Positions 1 to 5,720 of a stretch of 7,785 nt of DNA are shown here, one piece after another. Source of the DNA: Cyanobacteria bacterium M_surface_7_m2_040. GTDB lineage: Bacteria; Cyanobacteriota; Cyanobacteriia; PCC-6307; Cyanobiaceae. A program made the position numbers and the translations under genes. The notes under the pieces were generated by a model. The model searched no databases, was not told the origin of the DNA, and saw only the letters and a program-made list of their open reading frames with translations. The DNA is taken from the NCBI GenBank assembly GCA_016882555.1, contig VGPQ01000055.1:1-7785 (forward strand). The letters run 5' to 3'. The stretch's first letter is position 1. Every line of letters begins with the position of its first letter.

Positions 1-62
1 TCGGTCTGGGGCACACCGACACCGACACCGACAGCGACAGCGGCGAAGGCTTCACCGACTGA
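1..62 (+). CDS. C-terminal end of an upstream gene (partial, unidentified)
   Basis: Reading in frame from base 3, nineteen codons run to a TGA at 60-62. The visible tail is acidic and low in complexity, built on an ACC-GAC (Thr-Asp) repeat followed by Ser-Asp and a short GEGFTD end. Such disordered acidic tails are common at protein C-termini and carry no functional information. The next gene starts 20 to 38 bases downstream on the same strand, so co-transcription is possible. Too little is visible to name a family, and the frame choice rests only on the well-placed stop. Confidence 0.4.
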   Translation, partial: GLGHTDTDTDSDSGEGFTD

Positions 63-100
63 GCCCCGGCAGCCAACATGCAGTGACTTCGGCAACGGCC

Positions 101-1312
101 ATGCTCAGCCTTTCGATGATCGTGCGCGACGAAGCCCAGCGGCTCGAGCGCTGCCTGGCCTCGGTGGCCGGCTTCGTCGATGAGATGGTGCTGCTCGACA
201 CCGGCTCGCGCGACGACACGGTGGCCATCGCCGAGCGCTGCGGCGCCGTGGTGCATCACCTGCCGTGGCCCGGTGATTTCGGGCCCGCCCGCAACGAAGC
301 GCTCAGGCACGTCAACGGCGACTGGGTGCTGGTGCTCGATGCCGACGAGCTGCTGCAGCCGCAGTCCAGGGAGCCGCTGCGCCAGTTGATGGCCGAGCCC
401 GACGTGCTGCTGATCAACCTGCTGCGCCACGAGCTGGGGGCGGCCCAGGCGCCCTACTCCAATGTGAGCCGTCTGTTTCGGCGCCACCCGGCGATCAGCT
501 GGAGCCGCCGCTATCACGCCATGGTCGATGACAGCGTGGCCGCGCTGATCGCTGCGGAGCCCCACTGGCGCATCGCCGACTGCCCGGTACCCGCCCTGCT
601 GCATGAGGGCTACCGGCCGGAGCTGCTGGCGGCCGGCCGCAAGGGGCAGCGGTTGCGCGAGGCGATGGAGGCTGAGCTGGCGGAGCGGCCCGGCGATGCC
701 TACGCCTGCGCCAAGCTCGGCGGGCTCGAGATCAGCGAGGGCAACCGTGAACGCGGGCTGGCCCTGTTGCACCAGGGCCTGGAGGCCTGTGGGGCGGAGG
801 CCCATCCAGAGCGCTATGAACTGCTGCTGCATCTGGCCATCGCCGAGACGGTAGAGAGCCCGGTGGCGGCAGCCGCGCGCTACCGCGAGGCCCTGGCCCT
901 GCCGCTGCCCCCACAGCTCACCCTGGCGGCGCGCCTCAACCTGGCGGCCCTGCTGCTGGAGCAGCCGGGGCCCGATCCCGCCCCCAGCCTCGCCGAAGCC
1001 GCAGGGCTAGCCCAGAGCGCCGCTGAAGCCGCCCCCGAACTGCCCCAGGGCTGGCGCAGCCTGGGGCTGATCGAACGGCGCCGCGGCCGCATCGGCGAGG
1101 CGATCGCGGCCTACCGCCGCAGCCTGGCGGCCGAACCGGAGCACCCGGAGACCGAGCAGAACCTGGCGGTGGCGCTGCTGCTGGGGGGCGACATCGAGGG
1201 GGCCCGCCGCGGCTTCAGCCGGGCGATCGCGCTGCTGCGGGCCCAGGGGCGCAGCAGCGACGCCCAGGCCCTGCGCGAGCAGGCCGGCGCCCTGGTGAAG
1301 CTGGACGCATGA
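101..1312 (+). CDS. Family 2 glycosyltransferase with C-terminal TPR-like repeats
   Basis: This is a GT-A fold (family 2) glycosyltransferase expected to move a sugar from a nucleotide sugar to an unknown acceptor in the cytoplasm or at the inner face of the membrane. From the ATG at 101 (403 residues) the N-terminus has the family pattern LSMIVRDEAQRLERCL, then VDEMVLLDTGSRDDT at about residues 26-40, a PARNEAL stretch near 62-68, and the metal/nucleotide-binding DAD followed by E at about 80-83. The catalytic domain spans roughly residues 1-220. The rest is Ala/Leu-rich helical repeats; the clearest TPR-like pair (GWRSLGLIERRRGRIGEAI, then NLAVALLLGGDIEGARRGF) lies at about 315-375. An in-frame GTG at 83 would add six residues; I prefer 101 because family members start just before this motif, but neither start has a clear ribosome binding site. 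The stop overlaps the hemD start (ATGA), so the two are probably coupled. No membrane segment is visible. Two HIP1 octamers lie in the repeat region. Substrate unknown. Confidence 0.85.
   Translation: MLSLSMIVRDEAQRLERCLASVAGFVDEMVLLDTGSRDDTVAIAERCGAVVHHLPWPGDFGPARNEALRHVNGDWVLVLDADELLQPQSREPLRQLMAEPDVLLINLLRHELGAAQAPYSNVSRLFRRHPAISWSRRYHAMVDDSVAALIAAEPHWRIADCPVPALLHEGYRPELLAAGRKGQRLREAMEAELAERPGDAYACAKLGGLEISEGNRERGLALLHQGLEACGAEAHPERYELLLHLAIAETVESPVAAAARYREALALPLPPQLTLAARLNLAALLLEQPGPDPAPSLAEAAGLAQSAAEAAPELPQGWRSLGLIERRRGRIGEAIAAYRRSLAAEPEHPETEQNLAVALLLGGDIEGARRGFSRAIALLRAQGRSSDAQALREQAGALVKLDA
1100..1107. repeat. HIP1 octamer GCGATCGC
   Basis: A perfect copy of the highly iterated palindrome that is over-represented in many cyanobacterial genomes. 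It lies inside the glycosyltransferase-TPR gene and supports a cyanobacterial origin. Confidence 0.8.
1223..1230. repeat. HIP1 octamer GCGATCGC (second copy)
   Basis: A second perfect HIP1 octamer 123 bp after the first, in the same gene and the same reading phase (both encode Ala-Ile-Ala in repeat helices). No other full copy was found in the window. Confidence 0.8.
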
Positions 1313-2130
1313 GCAGCCTGCAGGGCCGCTGCATCGGCGTCACCCGGGCCGAGGGCCAGGCCGGAGAGGCCCGGGCCCTGTTTGAGCAGGCCGGTGCCAG
1401 GGTGATCGATCTACCGGCGCTGGTGGTGACCCCCCCCAGCGACTGGGGGCCGCTCGACGATGCCCTCGCCGAGCTGGAGAGCTTTCATTGGCTGGTGATC
1501 TCCAGCGCCAACGGCGCTGAAGCCCTCGATGCACGACTGCGCCAGCGGGGCAGCAGCCTGGGCCATCGCCCCCCCGGTCTGAAGATCGCCGCCGTGGGCC
1601 GCAAAACCGCCCAGCGGCTCGAGGAGCTCGGGGCCGCCGCCGATTTTGTGCCGCCGGATTTTGTGGCCGACAGCCTGATCGAGCATTTCCCCAGCTCAGC
1701 CTGGGGGCTGCGGTTGCTGATCCCGCGGGTGCAGAGCGGCGGCCGCACCGTGCTGGCCGAGGCATTCGCCGCGGCCGGGGCCCGGGTGGTGGAGGTGGCG
1801 GCCTACGAAACCGGCTGCCCGGCGGGCCTGCCCAGCGCCGCCATCGCCGCCCTGAACGCCGGCGAGCTCGACGCCCTCACCTTCAGCAGCGCCAAGACCG
1901 TGCGGCACACGGGCGAGCTGCTGGAAAGGGCCTTCGGCCCTGAATGGCGGCAGCGGCTCGACGCACCCGCTCCGGGCCACCCGCCGCTGGCGGTGGTGTC
2001 GATCGGGCCCCAGACCAGCAAGGCCTGCCGCCTGCTGCTGGGGCGGGTCGACGCTGAAGCCAGCCCCCACGACATGGCGGGGCTTGTTGAGGCCTGCGCC
2101 ACCGCCCTCAGCCGCGACCGTCGAGGCTGA
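1309..2130 (+). CDS. hemD: Uroporphyrinogen-III synthase
   Basis: HemD closes hydroxymethylbilane while inverting ring D to give uroporphyrinogen III, the branch point to haem, chlorophyll, phycobilins and corrinoids; it acts in the cytosol. The family is poorly conserved in sequence but has a recognisable two-domain layout, which is visible here. It opens with a strand and an arginine (CIGVTRA, residues 8-14). Next come WLVISSANGAEAL (61-73), IAAVGRKTAQRL (93-104), LLIPRV followed by a Gly-Arg (137-146), VVEVAAYET (160-168), LTFSSAKTV (190-198) and the C-terminal IGPQTSKAC (232-240), ending with a DMAGLVEA helix. At 273 residues the length is normal. The start codon ATG sits inside the glycosyltransferase stop (ATGA). 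The last 23 bp overlap the convergent lipoprotein gene on the other strand, and no terminator is seen between them. Confidence 0.9.
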   Translation: MSSLQGRCIGVTRAEGQAGEARALFEQAGARVIDLPALVVTPPSDWGPLDDALAELESFHWLVISSANGAEALDARLRQRGSSLGHRPPGLKIAAVGRKTAQRLEELGAAADFVPPDFVADSLIEHFPSSAWGLRLLIPRVQSGGRTVLAEAFAAAGARVVEVAAYETGCPAGLPSAAIAALNAGELDALTFSSAKTVRHTGELLERAFGPEWRQRLDAPAPGHPPLAVVSIGPQTSKACRLLLGRVDAEASPHDMAGLVEACATALSRDRRG

Positions 2131-2659
2131 CAGCGATGGCCTGGCCCGAGGCCCGCAGGATCAAGCGCCCACGGGCCACATCGATGCCGCCCACGGCCCA
2201 GCCCGGTGGCAGCAGATTGGTGCTGCGGCCGCCCACATCGCCAGGGCGCAGGCTGCCGGACTCGGATCCAAACTGCACCAGGGCCTGAGCCTGGCCGCCG
2301 GTGCGGATCACACCGTTGAAACGAAACCCCGGCGGCAAGCCGGGCTGACCGCCGGCGCCGCCGGTGGCCACACCCTGCACCGGCAAAAAGGGATCAGGCC
2401 GCCCCACCGGCTGGGCGGTGATCACCTGCTGCGGGCTAGGCAAAGGGGTCAGACCAGCGGTGGTGGCCGTGGAGGCCGTCGCCGCCGGATCAATCTTGGC
2501 CGGCCGCAGGGGAGGGATCGCCTTGCTGGCAATCGCCTGTGGATCAGGGCTGCTCTGGCATGCCGTCAGCAGCAGCAACGGCAGCAGCCGGATCGGCCGC
2601 AGCTGGATCGGCCGCAGCTGAATCAGCCTGAGCCAGCGGGTCGGTTTCAACCAGGTCAC
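2108..2659 (-). CDS. Predicted lipoprotein with PilP/GspC-like C-terminal part
   Basis: A basic n-region and leucine run (LLPLLLLTAC) form a clear lipoprotein signal, with the lipidated Cys at residue 34 if the GTG at 2659 is the start (183 residues). TTG at 2650 or 2671 is also possible; none has a good ribosome binding site. After the Cys comes a Pro/Ala/Thr-rich linker to about residue 83, then GRPDPFLPVQG (86-96), a Gly-rich spacer, and a small beta domain with FRFNGVIRTGGQAQALVQF (112-130), LRPGDVGG, LLPPGWAVGGID and GRLIL. The order 'DPF, then strand with ALV, then R-x-GD, then a closing strand ending in a Gly-x-hydrophobic pattern' resembles the PilP/GspC periplasmic domain of type IV pilus and type II secretion systems; that match is my reading of the pattern, not a search result. 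The gene overlaps the SRPBCC gene by about 116 bp in another frame and hemD by 23 bp. No other pilus gene is in the window. Reality of the gene is supported by the lipobox and by a coherent domain well beyond the overlap. Confidence 0.7.
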   Translation of the reverse strand: MTWLKPTRWLRLIQLRPIQLRPIRLLPLLLLTACQSSPDPQAIASKAIPPLRPAKIDPAATASTATTAGLTPLPSPQQVITAQPVGRPDPFLPVQGVATGGAGGQPGLPPGFRFNGVIRTGGQAQALVQFGSESGSLRPGDVGGRSTNLLPPGWAVGGIDVARGRLILRASGQAIAVSLDGRG

Positions 2660-3074
2660 GGAAACGGTCAAGGTTGGCCTGCAGTTCCTTGGTGACAATC
2701 CCCCCCAGCATGGTCGGTTCCATGAGCGGTGCAAGCGCTGCGGGCAGCTCGTAACTGACGCTGAGCTTGACCGCGGTCTGCAGGGGGCTGAGGGCATAGA
2801 AGCGCACCGCCCCTTTGGTGGGCAAGCCTCCGACCGACTGCCAATGCAACTGCTGGGCCTCGACCCGCTGGGTGATGCGGGCCTTCCAATGGAAGCGAAA
2901 CCCCTGGGCCGCCAGGGTCCAGTCGGTGAGGTCGGGCTCGCCGGGCAGGGTGACCACCGATTCAATCCAGCGCATCCAGCGCGGCATCGCCTCCAGATCG
3001 CTCCACACCGCCCAGACCCGATCGACCGGAGCCTGGATCTCGGTGGTGACGGTGTGATCGAGCCAGCGTCCCAT
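2544..3074 (-). CDS. SRPBCC-superfamily (polyketide cyclase/dehydrase-like) protein
   Basis: This 176-residue protein has the START-like helix-grip pattern of the cyclase/dehydrase family. It opens with HTVTTEIQAPVDRVWAVW (7-24), where the family's 'I-x-A-P-x-x-x-V-W' signature is plain, then MPRWMRWIESV (30-40). Beta strands follow (FRFHWKARI, 59-67; LHWQSVGG, 76-83; VRFYAL; VKLSVSYELP), and a long C-terminal helix includes VTKELQANLDRFRDLVE (127-143). Members bind hydrophobic ligands, and no catalytic residues can be assigned. The start ATG lies one base after the crtQ stop (TGA-G-ATG), so the two genes are almost certainly co-transcribed and translationally coupled. Residues after about 145 are an Ala/Asp/Pro low-complexity tail outside the fold, encoded by DNA that also encodes the downstream lipoprotein's signal peptide. 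Binding of a carotenoid or other lipid is a reasonable guess from context but not shown by sequence. Confidence 0.85.
   Translation of the reverse strand: MGRWLDHTVTTEIQAPVDRVWAVWSDLEAMPRWMRWIESVVTLPGEPDLTDWTLAAQGFRFHWKARITQRVEAQQLHWQSVGGLPTKGAVRFYALSPLQTAVKLSVSYELPAALAPLMEPTMLGGIVTKELQANLDRFRDLVETDPLAQADSAAADPAAADPAAAVAAADGMPEQP
2591..2620. repeat. Perfect tandem duplication of a 15-bp unit
   Basis: The unit GATCGGCCGCAGCTG occurs at 2591-2605 and again immediately at 2606-2620 with no mismatch. It lies where the SRPBCC and lipoprotein genes overlap. On the minus strand it encodes the repeated AAADP block of the SRPBCC tail in one frame and the repeated QLRPI block of the lipoprotein's basic signal-peptide region in another. 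Being a multiple of three, copy changes keep both frames open. Confidence 0.95.
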
Positions 3075-3075
3075 C

Positions 3076-4569
3076 TCAGGCCACCGCCGCGTTGCTGGCG
3101 AGCTGAACCGGTCGCTGCAGCAGGGCCGCAGCAGCCAGCCGGCCGCTCATGGTGGCGCCTTCCATCGAATCGATGTAGTCCTGCTTGGTGTAGCTGCCGG
3201 CCAGATAGAAATTGCTCACAGGGGTGCGCTGATCGGGGCGGTAGGGCTCCATGCCGGGGGCCTCGCGGTAGAGCGACTGAGCCAGTTTGACCACGTTGCT
3301 CCACACCAGCTTCAGGTCTTTGGCCGAGGGGAACAGGGCGCGCACCTGGGCGTCGGTGTGGGCGACGATCTCCTCGGTTTTCTTCGGGATCCAGGGATCA
3401 CCGGGGGTGAGCACGCACTGCAGCAGCGAGCCCAGCCCCTCTTTGCGGTAATCGACCGGGCTGGCCAGGGCCAGATCGGCAAAGCAGCTGAAGTCGGCGT
3501 CGGCGGTGTAGAGCAGGTTGTCGAGGCCAGCGGGGCGGTCGAGATCGGCGCGGGCCGCAGCGGCACCTGGGCTGTCACCGAGCTCGGTGACCCAGCCGTC
3601 GTAGCGGAGCTGCACCGTGGCCACGGGCACCGCCTCGAGGGCAAAGATGTGCTCAAACAGGGGCCAGCGGCGCCAGGCCTCAGGGATCATGCGCTGAATG
3701 CCCGGCACATCGCAGGCCGCCAGGTAGGCATCGGCCGCGACGGTGATCTCGCCATCGGGAGTGCCCAGACGCAGCCCGCTCACGCTGGTCTCGGGGTGGC
3801 CATCGGCGCCGGGCGCCGCCTCCTTAAACAGCACCTCCGACACCCGGTGGCGCAGGTGCAGGCGGCCGCCGCGGGCCTGGATGTAGTCAAGGATCGGCCC
3901 GGTGAGCCAGCGGTGGGGCGAGCCCTTGAGCAGGTTCAGCTTGGAGGCCTCGGTCTTGGCCGCAAACATCATGAAGATGGTGAGCATGCAGCGGGCCGAG
4001 ATCGCCTCGCAATCGATGAAGCCCAGGGCATAGGCAATCGGGTTCCACATCCGCTTGATGCTCTGCACGCTGCCGCCGTGGCCCACGAACCAGTCTTGAA
4101 AACTGACCGCATCGAGGGCGCGGATCGTCTTCATCGCCCCCTCATAGTCGACCAAGCCGCGCACGATCGGGCTGGTGCCCAGGGCCAGGGCGTTGCGCAG
4201 CTTGTCGATCCAGTCGAGCTGGGGGGTGGTGAAGAAAGCCTTGAGGCCGTTGAAGGGGGCTCCCAGGGCAAAGCGGAAATCCAGCTCGCGCAGGTCGCCG
4301 CCGGTGTTCACAAACAGGTGGGTGTGGTCCTTCGGCAGCAGGTTGGCTCGCGCGCCCACTTTGTCGAGGAGGGCGAAGAGATTGGCGTAATTGAAGAAGA
4401 AGACGTGCAGGCCCATCTCGATGTGGTTGCCGTCAGGGTCTTCCCAGCTGCCCACCTTGCCGCCCAGGAACGGGCGCGCCTCGTAGAGATCGACCTGGTG
4501 GCCGGCATCGACAAGATCCACGGCCGCCGCCAGACCGGCCAGACCCGCTCCCACGATGGCGACCCGCAC
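3076..4569 (-). CDS. crtQ: Zeta-carotene desaturase
   Basis: CrtQ (ZDS) is a thylakoid- or membrane-associated FAD enzyme that introduces the last two double bases of unsaturation into zeta-carotene to give poly-cis lycopene, passing electrons to plastoquinone in the plant/cyanobacterial pathway. From the GTG at 4569 the 497-residue product starts [16 protein letters not shown], a textbook dinucleotide-binding motif (G7, G9, G12), followed by [15 protein letters not shown] and the ZDS-typical [31 protein letters not shown] and CMLTIFMMF occur mid-protein. The C-terminal FAD motif [20 protein letters not shown] is nearly invariant in plant-type phytoene/zeta-carotene desaturases. Starts at GTG 4581 or GTG 4614 are possible, but homologues begin at MRVAIVGAG and a GGGG lies just upstream of 4569. 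It is the first gene of a minus-strand operon with the SRPBCC and lipoprotein genes, and is divergent from the Fe-S carrier gene. ZDS is favoured over phytoene desaturase (CrtP) because of the [10 protein letters not shown] and GGKVGSW context. Confidence 0.95.
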   Translation of the reverse strand: MRVAIVGAGLAGLAAAVDLVDAGHQVDLYEARPFLGGKVGSWEDPDGNHIEMGLHVFFFNYANLFALLDKVGARANLLPKDHTHLFVNTGGDLRELDFRFALGAPFNGLKAFFTTPQLDWIDKLRNALALGTSPIVRGLVDYEGAMKTIRALDAVSFQDWFVGHGGSVQSIKRMWNPIAYALGFIDCEAISARCMLTIFMMFAAKTEASKLNLLKGSPHRWLTGPILDYIQARGGRLHLRHRVSEVLFKEAAPGADGHPETSVSGLRLGTPDGEITVAADAYLAACDVPGIQRMIPEAWRRWPLFEHIFALEAVPVATVQLRYDGWVTELGDSPGAAAARADLDRPAGLDNLLYTADADFSCFADLALASPVDYRKEGLGSLLQCVLTPGDPWIPKKTEEIVAHTDAQVRALFPSAKDLKLVWSNVVKLAQSLYREAPGMEPYRPDQRTPVSNFYLAGSYTKQDYIDSMEGATMSGRLAAAALLQRPVQLASNAAVA

Positions 4570-4692
4570 GCCCCAATCCACAAACAGTGGCTCGACTCTA
4601 TGGAGCGACCGCACCCTGGCGGGGATGGCGATCCCCCCTTGGCGGGCTTGGGTCCCTAGATTTGAATTCCAGAGCGCATCAGGATCGCCGCC
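4570..4692. promoter_or_regulatory. Divergent intergenic region between crtQ and the Fe-S carrier gene
   Basis: This 123-bp gap must hold start signals for both divergent genes. The only AT-rich patch is TAGATTTGAATTC at 4657-4669. TAGATT (4657-4662) could be a -10 for the rightward gene, giving a leader of about 24 bases, but there is no convincing -35 at the right distance. A short perfect hairpin, GGGGAT-GGCG-ATCCCC, lies at 4621-4636. No known operator could be matched by eye. Confidence 0.4.
4681..4684 (+). promoter_or_regulatory. Shine-Dalgarno site of the Fe-S carrier gene
   Basis: AGGA sits eight bases before the ATG at 4693, a near-ideal spacing. It is the clearest ribosome binding site in the window and supports 4693 as the start of the A-type carrier. 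Confidence 0.55.
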
Positions 4693-5103
4693 ATGGGGTC
4701 TGAAGCCCTAGCAACTGCCGAACAAGCGGCAGCACCCACCTTCACCGCCAAAGACGGCAAGGGCATCCTGATCAGCGAGCCGGCGATGAAGCAACTGGCC
4801 GTGCTGATGGGCCAGCAGGGGGCCGGCAAGGTGCTGCGGGTGGGGGTGCGGTCGGGTGGCTGCAGCGGCATGAGCTACACGATGGATTTCATCGATGCCG
4901 CCGAGATCCGCGGCGACGATGAGCGCTACACCTACGAACCCGAGGGCGCAGCCAGCTTTGAGGTTGTCTGCGATCCCAAGAGCCTGCTGTACATCTACGG
5001 CATGCAGCTGGATTTCTCGACAGCCCTGATCGGCGGCGGCTTCAACTTCAGCAACCCCAACGCCACCCAGACCTGCGGCTGCGGCAGCTCGTTTGCGGTC
5101 TGA
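4693..5103 (+). CDS. A-type Fe-S cluster carrier (SufA/IscA/HesB family)
   Basis: A-type carriers hold and deliver iron-sulphur clusters (or iron) to apo-proteins in the cytosol. The three cluster-binding cysteines of the family are all present: C57 in the GGCSGMSY motif and C128 and C130 in the C-terminal CGCGSSF. Between them lie the usual strands, including [12 protein letters not shown] (48-59), [15 protein letters not shown] (89-103) and the family signature NFSNPNA (118-124). At 136 residues it is longer than a minimal IscA (about 107) because of an N-terminal Ala-rich extension of some 22 residues before [11 protein letters not shown]. That extension is common in cyanobacterial copies and does not look like a targeting signal. 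SufA, IscA and ErpA cannot be separated by eye, so no symbol is given. It is divergent from crtQ and followed by a structured intergenic segment and a TPR gene on the same strand. Confidence 0.92.
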   Translation: MGSEALATAEQAAAPTFTAKDGKGILISEPAMKQLAVLMGQQGAGKVLRVGVRSGGCSGMSYTMDFIDAAEIRGDDERYTYEPEGAASFEVVCDPKSLLYIYGMQLDFSTALIGGGFNFSNPNATQTCGCGSSFAV

Positions 5104-5231
5104 TCAGGTTCCGGGGGCGGCCAGGCGACCAGAGCCGAGGCGACCGGTTCAGCGCCACGGGAGGGCGACCTGGAAGGCCATCGGAAAGAGGCGGCTGGAA
5201 GCCGCCATGGGAACCTGACAGGCAGTGATCA
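5101..5231. other. Intergenic segment with nested inverted repeats (candidate structured RNA or small repeat element)
   Basis: The ends are complementary: TCAGGTTCC at 5104-5112 pairs perfectly with GGAACCTGA at 5210-5218. Inside, GGCGGCT (5190-5196) and AGCCGCC (5200-5206) form a perfect 7-bp stem with a GGA loop, and CCAGG (5121-5125) can pair with CCTGG (5169-5173). The heptamer GGCGACC occurs three times (5124-5130, 5139-5145, 5164-5170). The palindrome TGATCA occurs at both edges (5101-5106, including the stop of the Fe-S carrier gene, and 5226-5231). No U-tract follows the hairpins, so this is not a standard terminator. I could not match it to a known riboswitch or cyanobacterial small RNA. 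It could be a 5' leader of the next gene, a 3' UTR element, an independent RNA, or a remnant repeat element. Confidence 0.5.
5190..5206 (+). other. Perfect GC-rich hairpin
   Basis: GGCGGCT-GGA-AGCCGCC gives a 7-bp stem with a three-base loop, the strongest local hairpin in the window. It may stabilise the 3' end of the upstream mRNA or shape the leader of the downstream TPR gene. The absence of a following T-run argues against intrinsic termination. Confidence 0.55.
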
Positions 5232-5262
5232 TTCAGCGCGCCTGAGCGGCGTGCCGCCTGCC

Positions 5263-5718
5263 ATGGCTCAAACCCAACCGCCTGCCGAGACCGCGAGCGA
5301 ACCCCCAGTTGAGGCCTCTGCGTTTGAAGCGGCATTGCAGCGCTACCACCAGGGGGCACCTGCGGGGGAGCTGATCGACGAGTTCGAGTCGTTGGCCGCC
5401 CAGAACCCGCGCCAGTCGGCCTGCTGGATCTGCCTGGCCTGGCTGCAGCTGCTCAACAACCAGCCCCTCGATGGGCTGCGCTCGGCGCGCACGGCCGTGC
5501 GCCTGAGCCCCCAGGATCCCCAGGCCCGCATCAACCTGGCCCTGGCCATGCTCGAAACCGGCGCTAAGGGGGTGCGCGAACACATCGAGATGGTGCAGCG
5601 GGTGCTGGTGATGGCTCCCGAGATGGCCGCCGAACTGCAGGAATCGATCGCCGATGGGTTGCAGCGCAAGCCGGGCTGGCCGGCGATGCAGAAGGTCAAG
5701 GCCTGGCTGGAGGGCTGA
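5263..5718 (+). CDS. Small TPR-repeat protein
   Basis: This 151-residue soluble protein begins with a disordered Pro/Glu/Thr-rich stretch (residues 2-18). Helical repeats follow: FEAALQRYHQGAPAGELI (21-38), CWICLAWLQLLNNQPLDGL (54-72) with ARTAVRLSPQDPQARINLALAML (75-97), and a third helical pair over 104-132. The pattern 'W..LA...L......A...A..A..L.P' with a Pro before the next helix is TPR-like, so the role is probably protein-protein interaction; the partner is unknown. I chose the ATG at 5263 over an in-frame GTG at 5251 because ATG is more usual and the added residues are unremarkable; neither has a clear Shine-Dalgarno. The gene follows the Fe-S carrier on the same strand after 159 bases. 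Its stop is two bases from that of the convergent lpxB-related gene. Confidence 0.8.
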   Translation: MAQTQPPAETASEPPVEASAFEAALQRYHQGAPAGELIDEFESLAAQNPRQSACWICLAWLQLLNNQPLDGLRSARTAVRLSPQDPQARINLALAMLETGAKGVREHIEMVQRVLVMAPEMAAELQESIADGLQRKPGWPAMQKVKAWLEG

Positions 5719-5720
5719 GC

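Noticed and set aside
15..32. Short ACCGAC tandem repeat as a CRISPR or regulatory repeat
   Set aside because: Three 6-bp units in frame with a coding tail simply encode Thr-Asp repeats; no spacers or repeat-length structure.
2084..2695. A 203-codon plus-strand frame covering the lipoprotein
   Set aside because: The product is Gln/Arg/Gly-rich without recognisable motifs and is antisense to the lipoprotein and the SRPBCC tail; hemD in another frame is clearly the real gene at its left end.
2660..3304. Upstream 215 codons of the minus-strand frame that ends in the lipoprotein
   Set aside because: The frame is open to 3304 but the translation is Arg/Pro/Ser/Cys-rich shadow of crtQ and the SRPBCC gene; only the part from about 2659 downward shows a signal peptide and a domain.
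3358..4659. A 433-codon open frame on the plus strand, antisense to crtQ
   Set aside because: It mirrors the reverse strand of crtQ, has no coherent domain, and its composition (Gly/Ala/Val/His/Gln-rich) is what GC-rich coding DNA gives in an opposite frame.
5190..5206. Intrinsic terminator of the Fe-S carrier gene
   Set aside because: The hairpin is strong but followed by ATGGGAACC rather than a T-run.
5210..5231. Resemblance of GGAACCTGA to the conserved GAACCTGAT of TPP riboswitches
   Set aside because: The other conserved TPP elements (CTGAGA, and the GC-rich GGGTGC-type 5' strand with the ATAATGCxxGCG block) are missing, and the downstream gene is not a thiamine gene.
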